Shown here piece by piece: positions 12,121 to 22,509 of a stretch of DNA of 64,000 bases. Under the pieces are notes generated by a model, which worked only from the letters and a program-made list of their open reading frames with translations, had not been told where the DNA came from and made no database searches. The stretch comes from Viscum album (Eukaryota; Streptophyta; Magnoliopsida; Santalales; Viscaceae). The position numbers were made by a program, and so were the translations under genes. The stretch is taken from positions 1,869,312,988 to 1,869,376,987 of the forward strand of contig OY728128.1 in NCBI GenBank assembly GCA_963277665.1, read 5' to 3'. Numbering within the stretch: position 1 is the first letter of the stretch; the number at the start of each line of letters is the position of its first letter.

Positions 12121-12789
12121 GCTATCAATACATCACGCTACATAATCAATAGAGTATTGATCAGACCTATTCTTAAAAGGAATCCTTGTGAGTTATGAAA
12201 CAATTGAAAACCCAAGGTTATCTACTTCAAATTTTTTGGTTGCAAAGTCTATATCCTTAATACCAAGGGAAATATTAACAAATTTTCATCCAAGAGTGAT
12301 AAAGGAATATTTTTAGGATATTCCATGTCTATTAAATCCTATAGAGTGTTTAATAAAAGAACTAAATGTGTGGAAGAATCTGTCCATGTCAAATTTGATG
12401 AAATAGATCCACATGAACCTAAAACCATTCTAGAGAACCTAGAGGATGATGTATCAAATTTGAACATTAATTCAAAATACTCAAATGATTATGTGAAAGA
12501 ATTAGTGAAAACTTTAAGTTCTGGAAATTCCTTAGACACAAGTCACAATGAACCTGAACCTGTTGATGAACCTGAAATCACCAGTCCCTCCTTTTCTAGA
12601 GATGTTAGAACTCTTAAGAAGCATCCCTTATATGTTGTTGTAGGATTCCTAGACAAAGGAACTCAAACTAGAGCTTCTCTTAGAAATCAGGTTGAACAAC
12701 AAGTCTTCTTGTCACAACTTGAACCTAAAAACGTTAATGATTCTATCAATGATGAATTTTGGGTGATGTCTATGCAAGAATAACTTAAT
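12121..12789 (+). pseudogene. integrase C-terminus and linker of element B
   Basis: Reads into the copia GKG/PY-type region (Phe-Gly-Cys-Lys-Val-Tyr, then Ser-Asp-Lys-Gly-Ile-Phe-Leu-Gly-Tyr near 12295-12325). It continues as the acidic variable linker at 12325-12783, with SxxDxxV/TR(A)SLRN-like sequence near 12670 that normally precedes RT. Confidence 0.7.
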
Positions 12790-13770
12790 CATTTTGAATG
12801 GAACAAAGTTAGGAAACTTGTTGAAAGACCCAAGGACACATTCACCATAGGAACTAAATGGGTGTTTATAAATAAGATAGATGAAGCTAGTAACATAGTT
12901 AGAAACAAGGCTTGATTGGTTGCACAAGGATATAGTCAATAAAAAGTAATTGACTATTAGGAGACCTTTGCACCAATATCTAGACTTGATGACATCAGAA
13001 TCCTACTTGCTTATGCTACACATCTGAATTTCAAACTATATCAAATAGATGTTAAGAGTGAATTCTTAAATGGGTATATAACTGAGGATTTCTTTGTTGA
13101 ACAAACCCCTAGTTTTACAAACCCCCATTTTCCAAATAATATTTTTAAATTATCAAAAGATTTATATGGTTTGAAACAAGATCCAAGATCCATGTATGAT
13201 CGGTTGAGTACCTTTTTATTTCCAAAGGTTTTATAAAATAAATAGTTGATCCTACCATTTTTATAATTTTTTTTTCTAATGATGTTTTTGTTGTTCAAAT
13301 CTATGTAGTTGACATTATCTTTGGATCATCAAGAAAATATTTATGTATTTATTTTTCTAGAATGATGCAAAATGAATTTGAAATGAGTTTAATGGGTGAA
13401 AACAAATTCTTTCTTAGATTTCAAATCTTTCAAAATAATTATGGTATTATTTTAACTCAAAGTAAATATACTAGAGATATTCTAAAACATTTTGGATTGG
13501 ATATCACTAAAAGTAGTGACACTCCCATGAGTACCACTTGTAAGTTGGATCTTGATGAAGATGGAAAATCTATTTATCAAACCACTTATAGAGGAATGAT
13601 TAGAAGTTTATTATACTTAACTACTGGTCATACTGAAATTATGTTTAGTGAATGTATGTGTTCTCATTTTCAAGAAAATCCTAAGGAATCTCATTTAAAT
13701 ACTATAAAGATAATTTTCAAATACCTCAAGTATACACCCAATCTAGTAAAGTTTTATCCCAGAGGATAAT
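12790..13770 (+). pseudogene. reverse transcriptase of element B
   Basis: Trp-Val-Phe-Ile-Asn-Lys (12857), Leu-Val-Ala-Gln-Gly-Tyr-Ser-Gln (12917), Thr-Phe-Ala-Pro-Ile-Ser-Arg (12964), Ile-Asp-Val-Lys-Ser-Glu-Phe-Leu-Asn-Gly (13045) and Leu-Tyr-Gly-Leu-Lys-Gln (13163) follow the copia RT order. The catalytic YVDD box reads Tyr-Val-Val-Asp (about 13303), so its first Asp is lost. TGA and TAG codons interrupt the frame at 12913, 12940 and 12958, and a frameshift lies near 13230. The later part (13362-13769) covers the C-terminal RT/connection with Thr-Arg-Asp-Ile-Leu. An opposite-strand open stretch at 13041-13298 is a shadow. Confidence 0.88.
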
Positions 13771-14246
13771 CATTTAAATTAGTTTGTTATTCTGATGCTA
13801 AATTCAGTGGCTGTAAGTTTGATAGAAAAAGAACCTTTGGAACACATCACTTTTTAGGAAAGTCACTAGTATCATGGTGTAGTATGAAGCAAAATTCTAT
13901 TGAATTTTCTATTATAGAAGATGAATAGATAGCTTATGGCAGTTGTTGTGCACAAATATTGTGGATGAAACACACATTACTAGATTATGGATATCAATTT
14001 AGGCATGTACCTATAAATTGTGACAACACAAGTGCTATTAACATCTCAAATTTTTTTGTTTCACATTCTAGGACAAAGCATATTGATGTAATAAATCACT
14101 TTTTGAGTGATCATTATCAAAAAGGTGATATCACTTTGGAATTAATTGGTACTGAATATCATCTTGCTGATATATTCACCATTCCATTAAATTCTGAAAG
14201 AATAGACTACATTATACATGACCTAGGCATGATAAATCTTAAGTAA
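13771..14246 (+). pseudogene. RNase H of element B and end of pol
   Basis: Val-Cys-Tyr-Ser-Asp-Ala-Lys-Phe (first catalytic Asp region) lies near 13782, followed by Ser-Leu-Val-Ser-Trp-Cys and Cys-Asp-Asn-Thr-Ser-Ala-Ile (14019). His-Ile-Asp-Val (about 14080) and Ala-Asp-Ile-Phe-Thr (14166) close the domain. A TAG at 13926 replaces the codon in the usual Glu-Ala-Glu-Tyr segment. The frame ends at 14244-14246 with Gly-Met-Ile-Asn-Leu-Lys, a typical copia pol C-terminus. Confidence 0.85.
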
Positions 14247-14250
14247 ATGT

Positions 14251-14310
14251 CTTACTATTTTATACCTTACTGTTTTATATCTTACTATTTTATATCTTAC
14301 TGTTCGATGT
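14251..14310 (+). repeat. four 15-bp tandem units after pol
   Basis: CTTACTRTTTTATAY repeated four times, the last one diverged (CTTACTGTTCGATGT). It begins four bases after the pol stop. Confidence 0.8.
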
Positions 14311-14352
14311 TTATGGTCTCATAGTCAGTATTTCGTGATTATTGTCTAATAG

Positions 14353-14481
14353 TTACTGTCTCACTGTAAATCATATTCACTGTCTCACTATAAGGTTCAA
14401 TCACTGTCTCACCGTAAAGTTCATTCACTGTCTCACCTTAAAGTTCATTCACTGTCTCACCATAAAGACCTGATATGGTCT
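14353..14481 (+). repeat. 24-bp tandem repeat after pol (about 5 units)
   Basis: Units start at 14353, 14377, 14401, 14425 and 14449 and follow TCACTGTCTCACCGTAAAGT + TCAT; the last is partial and followed by another GGTCTCACC. The core TTCACTGTCTCA resembles the reverse complement of the LTR minisatellite (TTCACGGTGTCTCA). Confidence 0.88.
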
Positions 14482-14708
14482 CACCTTAAATATTTTTTAT
14501 GGGTTTTATTTATAAATTAAAAACTGTATCGCGATAATTATTCATTTCACCTTTTTTACTTTCTTGCGCTTTTTTTGCGAAGTTTAGTATTCCTAAATGA
14601 TAAGATAAAGGAAGTGTCACTTGTTCTTCACTCAATATTTCTTCTATTCCCACAATTTTTAACCCTTCTTCAACCCTGCAACCCATATCTCTCTCGAACC
14701 TTTGGTAA
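14482..14708. other. spacer before the extra reading frame of B
   Basis: Non-coding on the plus strand. The minus-strand open stretch at 14510-14776 has no recognisable domain and runs antisense into the next reading frame, so I do not call it a gene. Confidence 0.4.
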
Positions 14709-17497
14709 ATGCCTAGGATGAAATTCCCTTTGTTGTCGACTCCTGAGAAACATAGCTCAAAGAAGACGAAGATCACACCTAAGCTAGAACCCGAAGGTCC
14801 TCTAAATCCAAATATGGTGAACCCAGTAGTAGTACCTTAGAAATAGATATGCACTAAGTGGATTTTTTCAAGTAAGTCTCTGGTTTTGAAAGTTTTAAAA
14901 GAGCAAGGTTGGCTAGAATGTTTTTTCTAAGGAAGATAGACATATCTACCCTAAGCTAGTGGCTCAATTTTATCAGTATGTTCAATTCTCTTTTGATTCT
15001 GGTGATGGCTATGCTGTAAAAGCTAGATAAATGGCTAGAGAGGAATATTCTATTTGAGGTTATGGGATGCATGTTTTAGGATACCTCATGAAGGAATCTA
15101 CGAGGATTATTAGAGAGGACCTCCACCTTCTAGTGAATTCTTTGTTTTGGAAGATGCTTTGAAAATCTTAAACAGAAATGACACCAAGAGGAGATCCATT
15201 ACTGCTGAATTGGATGGAGAATCTAGACTTCTATTTAAGTTTATTCAGAACTTTATTATCCCTAGAAAAGGTGATTTCACTATACTAAAATATTAGGATG
15301 TGTTGTTGATTCATCTTATGAAAAATGGGCACAAGATCAACCTTTTTAAGTATGTTATACACCATATGTGTGAGATGATAAAACCACATCCAAGTAAACC
15401 TCCCTGTTTTATTCTAGGCTTATCTTAGCCATGCTTCATGCCAAAGGTATGGTTGGAACTAATGAAGAAGCTATCATGGATTGTGATTTTTTCCTTTTAA
15501 AAGTCATTATCAAGAGGATGAAAATCAATTGGAATCCTTGAAAAGAGGAATGGGTGGAAGACAATGATAGGATCTTTGAAAAGTTCAATCTAGTGGAACA
15601 TCCCTCAAGACCAAAAGATATTTCAGATCCTAGTTTGGAACCAGATGAAGTTGTTGAGCATTCTGAAGAAGAAGAAGAAGAGGATGCTCTGCCTCCCAAG
15701 GAAACTGTTTCTAATAAGGAAGACAATACTCCTGTTCCTCATGTAGTAATTGAAAAAGAAGTCCTTGCTCCTAAAGATGTTACTAATATGGAAGATCAAC
15801 CTGAATTTGAAATAGAATATGTTTCCAAATAAACCAAAAAGAATTCTATGGAAGATCTTATAGTATAATAATTACCTGTTATGTAAGAAGCTGACCTTGG
15901 GGAACTCCTAATGGAACAATCTATTCATGAAGTCATTACTTCAGCTGAAGAAAGGCTGGAGCTGTATTTTCAGTTGGATAGGTATGAAATGGGTGAGGAA
16001 CTAAGAGATGAATTCGTGGAAATAGATCAATAACCTAAGCCTCTCATTCTTGAGAAGTATGCAACTGTTGAGGGGGATCAACCCCCAAATCTGGAATCTA
16101 TTAAATTACCAAACCCGATTGATCTAAGCCCTATAGACACTCGGTATAAATTCCCCAAATTTTATGATGTGAATGACTCTCAGGAAGTCTTATTAAAAGG
16201 CCTTGAAATTTCCACTATGTTCCAATTGAAATATGTCTCTAATATTTCCCCTGAAAAAGAAACCAATCCCGTCTCAGTCCCAATCTTGGAACCTTCACCA
16301 GAACAACCATCCTTGGCGAGTAATGATGATCTGAAAGAATTTGGATCTACCCTTTTGGCTGGCATCGAAAAACTCTTGAATATCCAACCATATCCTATAA
16401 CAAATCTAAGTGAGAGAGATGCCTAACTATTGTTGGAAAAAGTTATTTGGCAGATTCAACCCAAAATGATTCATGAGATTCAGGAAGTCATAGTTGAAAA
16501 TAGACTACTTAGTGATGAAGTAAAGACTCTAAGAGGTATGATTGAAGACATGTAGAAAGTGATGAATTCAAGATCAGAGCTTTCTTCGCATCCTGTGGAG
16601 CCTGTTATTCCTCAGACACCACAAAATATTTCCCCTATGATTCTACCTCATTTAGATTCCTTAGCTGAAAAGGTCACTAAAAGAAACAAACAAATTGTGA
16701 AAGAGATGCGAGAGCTTGTGGTTAATCTTCACAAGCTCACTCATGAGTATACGGGGTGCCTTACAAAAGTGCTAAATCAACTGAAATCTCTTACCTCATC
16801 TTTCACTTATTCTAAAGCATCTTTAAAATCATCTCAACCTTCCTTAGACAGTGACCTTCTCAAAATAGTGGTCAAAGAAGAACTTCAGACTGTGCTTAGT
16901 GGTTTCAATAATGATTCTCTATCTTAAGTTATCAAGAACAGTGACATAGTTCTTGATCTGGTTCAAATCCCTTCAAAAATTGTTAATGATTATTAGAAAT
17001 AAATTGCCAATAAAGTGGATTTCTACTTCAAATGAATCTTCACAAAGACTAACATGACGAATCATTTCAAATATCTTGTAGAAAATCCGAGGATTCCTTC
17101 AGTTACTCAAGCGTTCAAGACTTAATTCCAAAAGCTCATAGATTTCAGTCATCTGTTGGATAAGTTTATGGAAAACAAGGATAACTTTGAGAAATATATG
17201 CTGTATGGTGGAGATATCATTTCTGATTTTATCAAGCTTTTGAGGCCCTATCTTCATATCCAAAGTACAACTATTGTTGCTCCTGCAGCAGCACCTCTGA
17301 GATCTGGTTTGCCTATATTCACCTCTGCCCTCGCCTCCACTTCTATGTCTGCCAGTTCGGAACTGAGTCAGATTAGTCCTATGATCCTTGATCAACAAAT
17401 ACCTTGGGCTTCTACTACACCCACACTGGCTCCCTCTATCTTTGAAGGTCTTCCATTACCTTCTCTCTCAACGAGCTCACTCCCTTCTTCTACCTAA
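14709..17497 (+). pseudogene. extra post-pol reading frame of element B (env-position ORF)
   Basis: A Met at 14709 opens a frame rich in Lys/Pro (to a stop at 14838), then frameshifted stretches continue to a stop at 17495. Recognisable character: a hydrophobic/aromatic middle (15240-15470) resembling the N-terminal globular part of plant retroelement accessory proteins; an acidic run of consecutive Glu in 15554-15832; Pro/Ser-rich segments with several Pro-Ile/Ser-Pro pairs (16169-16426, 16559-16640); a Lys/Glu/Leu heptad-like segment at 16650-16800 that could be a coiled coil; and a Ser/Ala/Pro-rich end (17260-17497). Many Sireviruses carry a frame here called env-like. No signal peptide or clear membrane segment is visible, so an envelope role is not supported by this copy. 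Confidence 0.6.
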
Positions 17498-17705
17498 ACA
17501 TCTTCTCCCATGGATTCCTCTTCTGCTACTACTGCTAAGAGAAAAGAGAAGATCTTCCCAATGAAGAAGGAAAATGATTACTATATTTTGATAGAAATCT
17601 TTTTACATTTGTTTTACTTTTTGTAATTCCCCTCTTTTTTATCTAATACATTATGCAATTTTATTGTCTCTTCTGTCTTTCTTTTTCTTTCTACCTTTTG
17701 ATAAT

Positions 17706-17722
17706 CCCAAAAGGGGGAGAAT
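17706..17722 (+). promoter_or_regulatory. upstream polypurine tract (multi-PPT) of element B
   Basis: CCCAAAAGGGGGAGAATT lies about 130 bp before the 3' LTR. Duplicate AAAGGGGGAGA tracts near the 3' LTR are a described Sirevirus trait. Confidence 0.65.
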
Positions 17723-17836
17723 TCTTTATAGGAGAAAACTCTCTATAGGAGAACACTAACTCTATATATGTTATATGCACATTAATTATGTTTTTAGAAT
17801 AAATATACACTCTAAATATACAGAATTTGTGATCAT

Positions 17837-17851
17837 AAAAAAGGGGGATAT
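17837..17851 (+). promoter_or_regulatory. polypurine tract adjoining the B 3' LTR
   Basis: AAAAAAGGGGGATAT ends directly at the TGTTGG start of the LTR, the expected plus-strand primer site. Confidence 0.8.
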
Positions 17852-19640
17852 TGTTGGACTCTTCATGTATTAATCATGTTTTAATGATCACAAATCCCAT
17901 TCAGTCTATAAACCTTGTTAACTCTATGTAATATATCTCACATCCAATGTAAATTTGTTTAGTTAAAGATATATAAAGTTATTAAGTGATATACACTCAG
18001 ATTGGTTACTATACACTATCTTTTGATTGACATTATAATGATTTATTTGAAAAATGATTAAGTTTAATCCATTCCATAAATATCACTGCTTAAGTTTGAA
18101 TACAAATATTTTCCTAAGTCTGAGACACCATGAACAAGCAAACACCATGACCATGAGAAACTATGAACCAGCATACACTATGACCATGAGACACCGTGAA
18201 CAAGAAGACACCATTACCATAAGTCACCGTGAAAAAGGAGACACCGTGACCATGAGACACCATGAACAAGCAGACACCTTGACAATGAGACACCGTGATC
18301 CAGCAGACACCGTGACCATGAGACACTGTGAACAAGCAGACACTGTGACCACGAGACACTGTGAACCAGACACCATGAACCAAAAACCGTGAATGAGACA
18401 CCGTTTCTATGACATACTGTGACACCGTTTCTTAATTTGTTTTGTCATCTTTCAATTTAATCTCTAACGGTCATATTTGAAGATTTTAAATGAACTGACA
18501 TAATTAATGATTCTTTGTAGACATGTCATCTGACAATAAAAGGCATGAGGTGTAGAATACATGCAACATGTCAGCTCAAACACATGCACTCTAAGATAAA
18601 AGAGTAGTGCGGCTCAGAAACAAAAGGAGCATGGCATGATAGATGAAAGCGAGGAAAAATAGGCATAAGCACGATAATGAATAACTCACTCAAGGAATTA
18701 TTTTGAAGAAAGAATTGTCGCATGCAACTTGACACTGCTAGATAATACATGAAGCACAATTGAATCCCAAAATCGAGAATATCTTCGCACTGTCAAACAT
18801 CACGAAGAACACAAGCTGGATCTGTCTGACTTATGACACTCTGTTTTACACATGAGGACTTTATTTCTGCATCTGCTTCATCTCAGAGGTCTAGAGTTGC
18901 AAAGAATAACATTCAGAGCATTTTTAAACCAATCTCAATATTTCTGCTCTGTTGTGTATCATTTTACTAGCTTTCGAGCAGTGTGTTTATTTGTATAACA
19001 ACACACTCTGTCTCTTGCATTAAACTAAAGGATACAAGATATCCTTACTCAAACATCTTTTTACACTTGTTTATACCCACTGATAAGTGTGCAAGAGGTC
19101 CCTGTGTGTCCTGGTTGTTTGTACCCATGAATAGCCATCGAAGAGGTCCCTGTGTGACCTGGAAAGTCTTGTGTACTGTTATTTAACCCTAATCCAGGGT
19201 GTGGATCAAGTTTATTTATGTAAACTTATTGGTGGTAGGTGATCACCAAGTGGAGTGGATTAGGTCTCGGCTTGATACTGAACCACTTGTTTCATATCCA
19301 CTGTGTTGCTTAATTTAGTCTTACCTGTTTTACTAATTTACTGTATAATTCAGAAATCACTAAATTTACTTTAATAGTTAATCTTGGAAAGAAGTTGTAA
19401 TTGTCTTGTCTTAGTAGAATAGATTAAAAAGTAATATTAATAACTTACATTAAGATTAATGAGAATTAATAAATATTTTAAGAAGTTATTTAAATAGTAA
19501 AACCTTCATAACCATATTACTTTGATTAACTGGGCAGTATTTAACATTATTAGTGACACTGTTTAAGAATACTTTTTAACCAGAAATTTTTTATAGATAC
19601 TCAATTCACCCCCCTCTTGAGTAATCTAATCTGACCAACA
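17852..19640 (+). repeat. 3' LTR of element B
   Basis: 1789 bp, collinear with 7464-9250 including the minisatellite, the paired TCC-TGTG segments (about 19090-19160) and the C-run (19608-19615) near the end. Open stretches at 18054-18392, 18114-18425, 18571-18759 and 18983-19186 lie inside it and are not genes. Confidence 0.9.
18122..18396 (+). repeat. 33-bp minisatellite in the B 3' LTR (7 units plus partial)
   Basis: Seven 33-bp units and a shortened eighth, the same number and register as in the 5' LTR. Each unit has private substitutions (for example AAGTCACC at unit 4). Order and number are conserved, so the array existed in the parent element. Confidence 0.92.
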
Positions 19641-19645
19641 ATATT
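19641..19645 (+). repeat. right target-site duplication of element B
   Basis: ATATT, identical to 7459-7463. Confidence 0.9.
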
Positions 19646-22509
19646 GTATAATATACCTGAACTCATATCCTATGATATGAACATGATGAATAACATAGAT
19701 AACTATATAAAAATATACTAAAGGAAATATATTACACTATCCTAGTGTATGATGGGATTATCTTAATAAATATAGTGTCTATGGATACCTCTATTTCTCC
19801 CACATGATTTTCATTGGTTATGAATTATTAATATGATTTAATTTGGCTACATAAACATATTTTAATGATTTAAACATTTGACAATCACATATCCAAGTTG
19901 GCATGTGTTACGGATAAAACATGTTTGCTATAATGCATTTATAACTAACTCATGACTCCCTTAATTTAATGAAGCAGTACTATATAAAGTATGAGGAACC
20001 TAATTTTGTATAATTTTAATTCCATAAAGTTATTTTCATAACAATATTCATCTATGACCTCCATTTATCATCGAGGTGAAGGTTATATCACAACTTTAGA
20101 GTCCATTGGATCTTTTCATAGCTTATAAGGATTTTAATAGTTAATTTTATCCTTGTGATTGTGATAATCCTTGGGATATATCTTTGTGATCTCAATCAAA
20201 TGTGGTCCATCAATATTGACATAGATACATTACACATGGATAACTAAAAACTTATTTATATTTATTTTTCTTTACTGCATGATCATTTAATGGTGATAGA
20301 TTGGGAAACCAAATGCATTTATTCTATAGCATAAATAATGAGATAATCCAAAAAAATAGATAACTTATTTAAATTTTATGATCATATTTGAGTAAATATG
20401 TTTCCTAATTTTTTAATAAATAACATTTATATCTCAAAGTTCTTGATCCCATATCATAATTCATGATATGATGTTGATGAATGTTAGATACTAGATTGAT
20501 TACACAATTCTATTTTTTCACTTAGTCATGGGGTATGACTAGTTTGTATCATAATGAACGATACATTGAAATATCATGGTTTTGTTATGTGTCTTAAGCA
20601 TTGTTATAGGTGATATAATAAGGTTTGATTAAACCAAAATTATCACAAAAATATAGAGTCTAATAATAATGGTGATATTGGGGATATTTCCATTTATAAT
20701 TGGGCTAAGTGTAAGATTAATCAAGACATACAAATAAGGTGAAACATGTGAAAATTATTAGTTCTTAAAAAATCACTCTCTATTACTTAGATATAACATA
20801 ATTAAGGGAAGAAAAACCATTCTTGATTAAACATGAATCCCACATACCACTCACAGGTTATGATAGGATGCTTATGTATGTTAAATGGAACATCAGTAAG
20901 AGTAAGCACTGACCTCTATCAAATCGTGTTATTATTGAACCCCCATGATCAATTTAGAAATAAAATATAATAAAAAATAGATAAAAATTCAATATTTTGG
21001 CATATTTTATTATAGTTTATAATTTTTTTTAAAAATTATTTATGCAGCATAAATAGGAAGTTTTTATTCCTAAATTAAATATGAATCGTTCATATTAATG
21101 TCTTATTATAATTAAATAAATAAAATGTTTATTTATTTATTTGAAATTAACTTTTTTATAAAATGAAAAGAATTTTTATTCTTTTCATTATTTAATAAAT
21201 TGACTCTTATATAATTTCCATGCCATGCATTTCATGCGTGGTATGACATCATAAATTTTGTTTTCATCTACCTTGATTTTTTTTTTATTGAATTTATTAT
21301 ATGGAATTTAGTTGTTGAATATATTTTATATATACTAGGTTATAATGTTATTATGGAATTGAAATATCTATTGATTAAAGTTACCTTGGGTAGAGGGACT
21401 TTGTTCAGAATTCACACTAACCCAATGAATTATTCCTTTTTCTCGAGGATTGTTAATTTGATGTAATTCTAAACCTTTATTTGGAAATGTTCAAGTATCT
21501 TATGCATGATATTACATTAGAGGCATGTAAATATGGTTGGGTTTTATCTTTGGGTGAGAAAAACAATCTATGTGTTTTATAAATAGTTATACAATAATAT
21601 GGGTTGACCATATAAATTTGATATATGGTAAAGGAATTCCAAAACTAAACAATTAGATTAAGGAATACATAAAATAATAAAAACACAACTTATTAAATAT
21701 TACATTTGATTTAAATAATTTTGGATTTAATATAGATTTAATATATATTAAATAAGTGATATATTAAATGAAAACCTCTCAAATATTAATAATTAGAATC
21801 CTAAAAATAGAAAGAATATGTTAATAACTCAAAAATTCAAATAGGTAGCTTCCACCAAATCCCATGGATTATCTTCTATAAGGAATAGTGAAAATTAATA
21901 ACTATTATAGTTAGGTAATAAAATACAGATGTTCTATTTGGGTGATGCATAGCTAAGAAATTATAAGGGTTAGAATACAAGAGGAACAAAGTTGCATTTG
22001 TATCTATAAGGTGGATTCAAGAAAATAGTTTTTTGTATAATTATTCAAGATTCACATTTGATAGGATTAGAATGATTGCCTATATAACTAAATAAGTGAT
22101 CATAGGATTACAATAGTAGACTCATTTCATAGTGAAATTTGCACCACCAACTACTAATGGTAATGATATATGGGGTCATCATTTTAGTGGGGGTATATTT
22201 ATTTAATTTTACAGACAAATGATATAAAACATAATACCCACCAATGAATATATCTTTATTGTAGATTTTAAACCACTAACCTAGGTTCCCCAAAGTTGGT
22301 GGGTTATTTCTTACATGGTAATCAAATTATATTATATTTAAATAACCCTATACCCACACTCCTAGGGTTGGTGAAAAAAACATACCCAACCTATAGGATT
22401 TGAAACAAAGTGAGACGATCCATAATAAAAATATAATTATTTTAAAAAAATTTCATAAGTTAAAAATTAAAACTCATAAATAAACCCACAATCCTGAGAA
22501 CTGGAGGAC
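19646..22509. other. AT-rich DNA with unassigned repeats
   Basis: No coding remnant recognised. Two diverged direct copies of a segment containing ...CATATC...ATGATATGA..TGATGAAT lie near 19655-19720 and 20435-20520, about 785 bp apart. They may mark a tandem duplication or a short decayed LTR pair. A hairpin cluster lies at 21054-21189. Around 22260-22400 there is a CC-rich, Met-like repeat-poor stretch I cannot assign. Confidence 0.35.
21054..21189. repeat. cluster of four short perfect hairpins
   Basis: Four adjacent inverted repeats: TAGGAA/TTCCTA (21054-21072), AATATGAA/TTCATATT with loop TCG (21078-21096), AAATAAATAAA/TTTATTTATTT (about 21114-21138), and AATGAAAAGAAT/ATTCTTTTCATT with a TTTT loop (21162-21189). 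A fifth imperfect one follows at about 21220-21245 (ATGCCATGCAT/ATGCGTGGTAT). No function is assigned. Confidence 0.7.

Larger units (their letters stand above)
7464..19640 (+). mobile_element. element B: complete Sirevirus-like Ty1/copia retrotransposon
   Basis: A 12,177-bp element bounded by TGTTGG...AACA LTRs and a perfect 5-bp target duplication. Order on the plus strand: 5' LTR, PBS, gag, protease, integrase, RT, RNase H, tandem repeats, extra reading frame, A/G tracts of the AAAAGGGGGAGA type, 3' LTR. Integrase before RT makes it Ty1/copia. The long gag, the extra frame after pol and more than one GGGGG-type polypurine tract are known traits of the Sirevirus lineage, and the lineage call rests on those. 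All coding regions are broken. LTR copies read as roughly 85-90% alike by eye over the first 170 bp, so it is old but clearly younger than A or C. Confidence 0.85.

Noticed and set aside
14510..14776. 88-residue minus-strand frame
   Set aside because: No domain; antisense to the start of the extra reading frame of element B.
15436..15726. Ser-rich minus-strand frame
   Set aside because: Antisense of the Glu-rich run in the plus-strand frame at 15554-15832.
17099..17398. 99-residue minus-strand frame
   Set aside because: Antisense to the C-terminal part of the env-position frame; no domain.
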